Of a stretch of 43,395 nucleotides of DNA, positions 38,829 to 43,395 are shown piece by piece (positions within the stretch are counted from its first letter, which is position 1; each line of letters begins with the position of its first letter). The notes beneath the pieces were generated by a model, which did no database searches, was not told where the DNA came from, and saw nothing but the letters and a program-made list of their open reading frames with translations. This stretch comes from Bdellovibrio sp. (lineage in GTDB: Bacteria; UBA10199; 2-02-FULL-44-16; DYJF01). The DNA lies in NCBI GenBank assembly GCA_020723205.1, contig DYJF01000010.1, positions 1 to 43,395 on the forward strand, read 5' to 3'. The position numbers were made by a program, and so were the translations under genes.

Positions 38829-41054
38829 ATGAAACAGGCAAGATCCCAATTGCTTTTTGCTCTGCTGGGTTTTGTAGCCGTCGTCGCGCAAATACTCCTG
38901 CAGCGCCGGTTCATGGTCGTGTTCGGCGGCAACGAGCTCGCCATCGGCATCGTCTTTGCGGGCTGGATGCTCTGGGCGGGGCTAGGCAACTTCGTTGCAG
39001 GCAGGTTCGCGGACCGCATAAAGAACGTGCCCGTCGCTTTGACGCTTATCTTTTCGGCGATCGCCTTCATCCTTCCGCTCACTATTGCAGCCGCGTCGCT
39101 TGCCAAGGCGGCGCTCGGCATCCCACCGTCGCAGATGATGGGCCCGCCCCTCATTCTACTTACGACGCTCATCATTTTGCTCCCGTTATGTTTTGCGATA
39201 GGCGCGGCACTTGTCGTCGCGGCGAAACTGCCGGGTACGCAGACGGCGGCCGACATTGGCACCGTCTATATCTTCGATTCGATGGGAAGCGCTGTCGGCG
39301 GCCTCGTATTCTCGTGGTTCGCCGTAATCTATTTCGATCCTTTTCAGGCGTCACTTTTCGCATCCGCGCTCCTTTTTGCCGGCGCGGGCCTGATACTTTT
39401 TGAGAAGGCGGCGGCTAAATTCATCGCGGTCTTCGCCGTTATCGCCTTTGCCGTCCTCTTTTTCCATTCTTCAAGTATCGAGACCGTGATAAACGCCGTT
39501 CAATGGAAGGGTTTCAATCCTATTGCCGATTTCGATTCCCGTTTCGGGAACATAATTGTTACGGAAAATCGTGGCGAGCACACGCTTTTCTTCGACGGCC
39601 AACCCCAGTTCTCGACGCCGCTTCCCGAGACCTATGAGACGACGGCGTATCTGCCCCTTCTCATGAAAAAGGACGCGAAGGACGTGCTTCTCATAGGCGG
39701 CGGTCTTTCGGGGATGATACAGCAGTGGCGCGATGCGGACCTTAATTCAATTACGTACGTCCAGATCGATCCGAAGATAACGGACGCCGAAGAGAGATTC
39801 ATGTCGTCGAAGGAGATGATGGCCGATCCGCGCCTGAAGATAGAATACGGCGACGGAAGGGCATTTCTTTCGCAAGCCGAGCCGGCGAAATTCGACGTCG
39901 TCGTGGTTCAGGCAGGCGAGCCCACGACCGCATCTTCCAATCGGTATTACACGAAGGAGTTTTTCGAGGAGGCAAGGCGCGCGCTCAAACCGGACGGGAT
40001 AATATTCTTTGCGATATTCGAGCCGACTAATTACTTAAGCTTCGAGGCGGGAAAGCTCTTGGGTTCTGTATACGACACGCTGGACAAGACGTTCGATCAC
40101 ATCGTTGTGCTGCCGCTCTATCGCTACTACTTCGTGGCGTCCGCCGCAAAGGGCGATCTCACAGACAGCACGGAAGTCCTGGCCCGGCGGCTTGAAAAAA
40201 GCGGCTACCATGCGCCGACGCTCCTGTCCCAGATCCTCTACGGGATATATCCGGAGCGTGTGAGCCGCATCAGGGATTCGATTATGAAGGCCGCCGACGA
40301 AACGGAATATATAAACACCGACCGCCATCCTGTTGCGTATTACGCTGGGCTGGTATTGTGGGCGGCAAAGGCGGGAGGCGGCGCCGCGGAGTTCCTCGAG
40401 TCGCTTGAAAAGGTAAGATGGTGGCATGTAGTTGCTTTCATTATCATTGCAGCATTTTTGACGACCTTCCCCCTCTCCCTGTGGGAGGGGGCGAGGGGGA
40501 AGGGTGTCGAGATCGCATCCGTGTGGGCGCTGTTCGCGGTCGGTTTTTCAAGCATCTTATATCAGATGGTCCTTCTCGTCTGGTATCAGGTCAAAGTGGG
40601 GCTTTTGTTCTATCGTCTGGGGATCATAGTTACGGCGTTCATGGTGGGCTTGGGCGTCGGCGCGTACGGAGCGATGAAACTGAATGAAAGAAGGCGGAAG
40701 GCGGGAGGCAGAGGGCAGAAGTTCGTCGCACTATGTCTGGTTGCGTTCGGCGTATACATGCCGCTTCTCTTCCTAGTCTCGGGCGTAAGTTTTACGCTCG
40801 CCAATTTTCTTTGCGGCGCGCTTGCCGGCCTTATCTATCAGATCGCGGCGGACCGGCTGGTGGGGGTTAAAAAACAGATAGGAAGATCGGCCGGGCTCGT
40901 TAATTTCTCCGACTATCTCGGCGCCTCCGTCGGCTCCGTACTCGCAGCCGTCATAATGATACCCCTTTTCGGCCTTTTTCCCGCACTGCTGATCGCCGCG
41001 CTGACGCTCGTAATTGCTGCATTATTATGTATTGTCATCACTTCTAAACCCTGA
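38829..41054 (+). CDS. Membrane protein fused to a spermidine-synthase-like methyltransferase-fold domain
   Basis: Protein of 741 residues: about seven membrane helices (10-215), a soluble Rossmann-type domain (about 225-520), then six or seven more helices. This is the known fused MFS/spermidine synthase architecture. The soluble domain has L-L-I-G-G-G-L-S-G (287-295), an acidic residue after the second strand (Q-I-D-P, 312-315) and G-D-G-R (341-344). Polyamine synthases use G-G-G-D-G and an Asp-containing D-S-T-D-P stretch; here the positions read G-G-G-L-S-G and V-Q361-A-G-E-P. The aminopropyl-transfer Asp is thus missing and spermidine synthesis is doubtful. A palindromic repeat (40465-40503) is embedded in frame between the soluble domain and the second membrane part. 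Confidence 0.82.
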   Translation: MKQARSQLLFALLGFVAVVAQILLQRRFMVVFGGNELAIGIVFAGWMLWAGLGNFVAGRFADRIKNVPVALTLIFSAIAFILPLTIAAASLAKAALGIPPSQMMGPPLILLTTLIILLPLCFAIGAALVVAAKLPGTQTAADIGTVYIFDSMGSAVGGLVFSWFAVIYFDPFQASLFASALLFAGAGLILFEKAAAKFIAVFAVIAFAVLFFHSSSIETVINAVQWKGFNPIADFDSRFGNIIVTENRGEHTLFFDGQPQFSTPLPETYETTAYLPLLMKKDAKDVLLIGGGLSGMIQQWRDADLNSITYVQIDPKITDAEERFMSSKEMMADPRLKIEYGDGRAFLSQAEPAKFDVVVVQAGEPTTASSNRYYTKEFFEEARRALKPDGIIFFAIFEPTNYLSFEAGKLLGSVYDTLDKTFDHIVVLPLYRYYFVASAAKGDLTDSTEVLARRLEKSGYHAPTLLSQILYGIYPERVSRIRDSIMKAADETEYINTDRHPVAYYAGLVLWAAKAGGGAAEFLESLEKVRWWHVVAFIIIAAFLTTFPLSLWEGARGKGVEIASVWALFAVGFSSILYQMVLLVWYQVKVGLLFYRLGIIVTAFMVGLGVGAYGAMKLNERRRKAGGRGQKFVALCLVAFGVYMPLLFLVSGVSFTLANFLCGALAGLIYQIAADRLVGVKKQIGRSAGLVNFSDYLGASVGSVLAAVIMIPLFGLFPALLIAALTLVIAALLCIVITSKP
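40465..40503 (+). repeat. Palindromic repeat inserted in frame in the coding region
   Basis: Eleven-base arms CCTTCCCCCTC and GAGGGGGAAGG (40465-40475 and 40493-40503) enclose CCCTGTGGGAGGGGGC. This CCCTCTCCCTGTGGGAGGGGGCGAGGGG sort of repeat is a familiar dispersed intergenic element of bacteria. Here it is read as F-P-L-S-L-W-E-G-A-R-G-K-G without breaking the frame, in a loop between a membrane helix and the rest of the protein. Confidence 0.75.
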
Positions 41055-41086
41055 TAGTAAAATCGAAATTCCGTATTTTTGGGGCG

Positions 41087-41461
41087 ATGTCAATCAACGC
41101 AATATCAATACTGGTCCTGTTCGCCTTGGCGGCGGCCGTCGCCTTGGGCATCGTTCTGATCTCCGCGCTATTGGGGTCGGGACGCAAGAGCACCGAGAAA
41201 CTTCTGCCTTACGAATGCGGCCTCGACCCGATAGGAAGCCCACGGCGCCGTTTTTCCGTAAAATTTTTTCTTGTGGCGATACTTTTCATTGTGTTCGATG
41301 TCGAGGTCGTGTTCCTGTACCCGTGGGCCGTAGTGTTTCGTGAGTTCAAGGCGGCCGGCGAGGGCGCATTGGCCTTTACCGTGGCCGCGGTGTTCTTGGG
41401 GATACTGCTTTTGGGTTTGGTATACGCTTGGGGGAGGGGAGCCCTTGATTGGGAAGAATAA
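41087..41461 (+). CDS. nuoA: NADH-quinone oxidoreductase subunit A
   Basis: Complex I membrane subunit of 124 residues with three helices. The loop after helix 1 carries the conserved L-P-Y-E-C-G-L-D-P-I-G-S-P-R, with the Cys found in this loop across NuoA/ND3. Helix 2 holds F-D-V-E-V-V-F-L-Y-P-W-A, whose acidic residues belong to the proton/quinone coupling region. It starts a nuo operon; GGGG lies 3-4 bases before the ATG. Its TAA shares one base with the nuoB ATG. Confidence 0.95.
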   Translation: MSINAISILVLFALAAAVALGIVLISALLGSGRKSTEKLLPYECGLDPIGSPRRRFSVKFFLVAILFIVFDVEVVFLYPWAVVFREFKAAGEGALAFTVAAVFLGILLLGLVYAWGRGALDWEE

Positions 41462-41916
41462 TGGCGCCCGGCAACTTCATAACTACGAAGATCGAGGACG
41501 TGCTCAACTGGGCGCGGAAGTACAGCTTGTGGCCGATGCCGTTCGGGACCGCCTGCTGCGCCATCGAGTTCATGGGTGCGGTCTCTTCGCGCTACGACAT
41601 ATCGCGATTCGGAGCGGAACTTGTCAGGTTCTCGCCGCGTCAGGCGGACCTTCTGCTCGTGATGGGAACGATCTCATACAAGCAGGCACCGATACTCAAA
41701 CGCATCTACGAACAGATGGGGGACCCGAAGTGGGTCGTCGCATACGGGGCATGCGCTACGTGCGGCGGCTTTTATGACAACTATCACACGATACAAGGGA
41801 TAGACGAGATAATCCCCGTGGATATTTACGTCCCCGGTTGCCCGCCGCGGCCGGAACAATTGTTCGATGCGATCGTCAAGATACAGAAGGGAATATTGGG
41901 AAGGGAGAAGATATGA
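41461..41916 (+). CDS. nuoB: NADH-quinone oxidoreductase subunit B
   Basis: Complex I subunit (151 aa) carrying iron-sulfur cluster N2, the last electron carrier before quinone. Cluster ligands are visible as C32-C33 in G-T-A-C-C-A-I-E-F, C98 in G-A-C-A-T-C-G-G, and C127 in V-P-G-C-P-P-R-P. The start was taken at the ATG overlapping the nuoA stop (TAATG). A TTG four codons upstream is in frame but adds nothing conserved. The stop overlaps the next start (ATGA), so the following secreted protein is translationally coupled. Confidence 0.96.
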   Translation: MAPGNFITTKIEDVLNWARKYSLWPMPFGTACCAIEFMGAVSSRYDISRFGAELVRFSPRQADLLLVMGTISYKQAPILKRIYEQMGDPKWVVAYGACATCGGFYDNYHTIQGIDEIIPVDIYVPGCPPRPEQLFDAIVKIQKGILGREKI

Positions 41917-42944
41917 GATACAAGACGCGAGACACGAGACGCAAGACCGGGTGCCTGTTCGTTCTCTGTTTTCTATTTCTTGCTCGAACGGCCGCCGCCT
42001 CCGATTTCGACAACGCCAAGAACATGATCATGTCCGGTCAGGTGGAGGCGGGCGCGCAGGCGCTTGCGCGCATCGTCAGGACCAACCCCTCGCCGGAGGC
42101 GCTGCTCCTTTTGGGAAGATCGCTTGACCGCCTGCAGGACCTCTTCAGCGAGCGCGCCGAGAAGACGTGCTATTGGGGCAAAAGTTCCAGCGCAAATTCC
42201 GGCTGCGCGCAGGCCGAGGCGGAGAAACTGAATTCCATCTACGGCGCCGGAGCGTTCAAATTCATCACGGACATCGCCTATGTGCCTTACACGGGCATTC
42301 ACTACAAGGAGATCTTAAGCAAATATAAAGGTTCCAAAGAGGCGGGAGAAGCGGAGTTTCAGCTCCTGCTCAAGGACCTGGTCGGCCACCCTTCGGTCGT
42401 GCTTCCTAAGGTGAAGTCGTTTATGGACAAGCATTCAAGCGGGGAGCTGGGCAGGAAGGCGATGCTCCTTTCGGCGAGGGTCAATCAGGACATCTGGTAC
42501 ATCCACCGCTCGTGGAGCTGGGTCCTTTATAACGAACAGTTCTCTCCTGACGAGCTCATCGTAAAGGCCGAGCCGTACAGGCAGGAGGCGCTCAAGACGT
42601 TCGAGAAGATAGCGGGCAAATATTCCGGTACGTTCGAAGGGAAGGCGGCGCAGAACGAACTAAGTCTCCTGAAGAACAATCAGGACGACGGCGAGACGTA
42701 CAGCATCCTGCAGGACTCGGTGGGCGGTTCGCCCGACAAATGGGGTTCGCCCATTCCCAAGCCGTCATTGACGGCAACGCAGAGGGGACTAGGCGAGCCG
42801 GGCTGGCAGCAGGCGCCTCCGGCGGAGGCGTCGCCGCAGGCCCCGGCAAAGAAGTCGAAGACGAAGGCGGAACCGCAAGCGGCGCCGGACGTTCAGTCCG
42901 AACCGGCAGGGGAAAAAAAGTCCGGTTCGCAGAGGTGGGAGTGA
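41913..42944 (+). CDS. Secreted helical-repeat protein inside the nuo operon
   Basis: Exported protein of 343 residues, not a complex I subunit. The signal peptide has an unusually long, basic n-region (M-R-Y-K-T-R-D-T-R-R-K-T-G) before the hydrophobic core and A-A-A-S cleavage site. Part of the n-region is encoded by a heptanucleotide repeat. The mature part looks like TPR-type helical pairs (for example A-G-A-Q-A-L-A-R-I-V, then A-L-L-L-L-G-R-S-L-D-R-L and later A-L-K-T-F-E-K-I-A-G-K-Y-S). Two cysteines lie near C-Y-W-G-K and S-G-C-A-Q. The C-terminal 80 residues are a Pro/Ala/Lys-rich disordered tail. It overlaps nuoB by ATGA and is followed by nuoC 9 bases later, so it is firmly within the operon. 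Function unknown; it may serve periplasmic assembly or simply have been inserted. Confidence 0.75.
   Translation: MRYKTRDTRRKTGCLFVLCFLFLARTAAASDFDNAKNMIMSGQVEAGAQALARIVRTNPSPEALLLLGRSLDRLQDLFSERAEKTCYWGKSSSANSGCAQAEAEKLNSIYGAGAFKFITDIAYVPYTGIHYKEILSKYKGSKEAGEAEFQLLLKDLVGHPSVVLPKVKSFMDKHSSGELGRKAMLLSARVNQDIWYIHRSWSWVLYNEQFSPDELIVKAEPYRQEALKTFEKIAGKYSGTFEGKAAQNELSLLKNNQDDGETYSILQDSVGGSPDKWGSPIPKPSLTATQRGLGEPGWQQAPPAEASPQAPAKKSKTKAEPQAAPDVQSEPAGEKKSGSQRWE
41924..41947 (+). repeat. Heptanucleotide tandem repeat at a gene start
   Basis: GACGCGA, GACACGA, GACGCAA, GAC: three 7-base units within codons 4 to 12 of the secreted protein gene. It is the same family as the repeat at 8414-8440. Because the unit is not a multiple of three, unit gain or loss would shift the frame. 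Confidence 0.75.
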
Positions 42945-42953
42945 AAACCCAAT

Positions 42954-43395
42954 ATGAAAGAGATATTAGACAAATTGATTGAGAAATTCGGGGATGCGAT
43001 CGCAGAGACGTCGGATTTTCGCGGCGATGAGACGTGCGTCGTCGGCCGCGGGGAACTCTTGCGCGTCTGCAAATATCTCTACGACGGGCTTGGCTTCGAC
43101 ATGCTGACTGACCTGTGCGGCGTGGACTATCCGGACCGCAAGGACCGCTTCGAAGTCGTCTATCATCTCTACTCGGTGGACAAGGCGAAGAGATTGCGCG
43201 TGAAGGTGCGTGTCCACGCGGATGACGCCGTCGTTCCGACCGTGACGGGGATATGGAAGGCGGCTGACTGGTTCGAACGCGAGGCGTTCGATCTTTTCGG
43301 GATCAAATTCGAGGGCCATCCGAACCTGAAACGGATACTTTGCTACAACGAGTTCGAGGGCCACGCCCTGCGCAAGGATTATCCGAAGAGCCGCA
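42954..43395 (+). CDS. nuoC: NADH-quinone oxidoreductase subunit C, 5' portion (cut by window end)
   Basis: Peripheral-arm subunit of complex I (30-kDa type). The visible 147 residues include D-L-C-G-V-D-Y-P near 51-58, F-E-V-V-Y-H-L-Y-S, and the diagnostic W-F-E-R-E-A-F-D-L-F-G-I-K-F-E-G-H-P-N-L-K-R-I-L. The frame is still open at the window end. The start at 42954 has a weak GGTGGGAG about 14 bases upstream. Whether it is fused to NuoD, as in some bacteria, cannot be seen here. Confidence 0.94.
   Translation, partial: MKEILDKLIEKFGDAIAETSDFRGDETCVVGRGELLRVCKYLYDGLGFDMLTDLCGVDYPDRKDRFEVVYHLYSVDKAKRLRVKVRVHADDAVVPTVTGIWKAADWFEREAFDLFGIKFEGHPNLKRILCYNEFEGHALRKDYPKSR

Overview
The window is a bacterial chromosome segment, moderately GC-rich by eye and densely coded on both strands. 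It looks like a Gram-negative from the lineages once grouped as Deltaproteobacteria (Myxococcota, Bdellovibrionota and related candidate groups). The pointers are lipoproteins and an outer-membrane barrel protein, two secreted proteins with Gly-Cys plus transmembrane helix plus Arg/Lys C-terminal tails of the MYXO-CTERM kind, a TatT-type TRAP transporter, class II (B12) ribonucleotide reductase with ThyX, and a split nuo operon. I cannot name the species. No rRNA, tRNA, CRISPR array or phage genes were seen.

Layout. 1-3.0 kb: end of an RND/MMPL exporter, an outer-membrane barrel protein and a convergent small lipoprotein. 3.1-6.9 kb: a CsbD-like protein, a deoxyhypusine synthase-like enzyme, an APS/PAPS reductase homologue lacking its catalytic cysteine, and convergent mnmG. 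6.9-8.4 kb: two surface proteins behind a near-consensus sigma-54 promoter. 8.5-11.5 kb: a pteridine-reductase-like SDR overlapping queD, a NifU C-domain protein, a PAP2 phosphatase and thyX. 11.5-15.2 kb: nrdJ and its promoter region with two NrdR boxes and three DnaA-box matches. 15.2-21 kb: thiI, a DUF116 protein, then TatT and a complete TRAP transporter (P, Q, M). 21.2-29.6 kb: greA and two large proteins of unknown family (1977 and 585 aa) with similar C-terminal tails. 29.6-32.6 kb: a DUF2203 protein, a metallo-beta-lactamase-fold hydrolase and a fused homocysteine methyltransferase/MTHFR. 32.6-36.5 kb: an accessory island of three genes of unknown function with copies of a palindromic element at its borders. 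36.5-41 kb: a HAD phosphatase, a thioredoxin-reductase-like flavoprotein, a DEDD exonuclease with a C-terminal clamp-binding motif, and a membrane-fused spermidine-synthase-like protein. 41.1 kb to the end: nuoA, nuoB, a secreted protein and the start of nuoC.

The housekeeping genes fit together. NrdJ and ThyX form a DNA-precursor operon, and the fused MetH/MTHFR, the pterin SDR and QueD are pterin or folate enzymes. The least explained parts are the 1977/585-aa pair, the island protein built of exact 34-residue helical-hairpin repeats, the 153-bp element that can fold into a three-way junction, and a set of TTGACA promoters placed so close to their start codons that the transcripts would be leaderless. 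Several enzyme homologues here lack signature catalytic residues (CysH-like, SpeE-like, TrxB-like), so their family names should not be read as proven activities.
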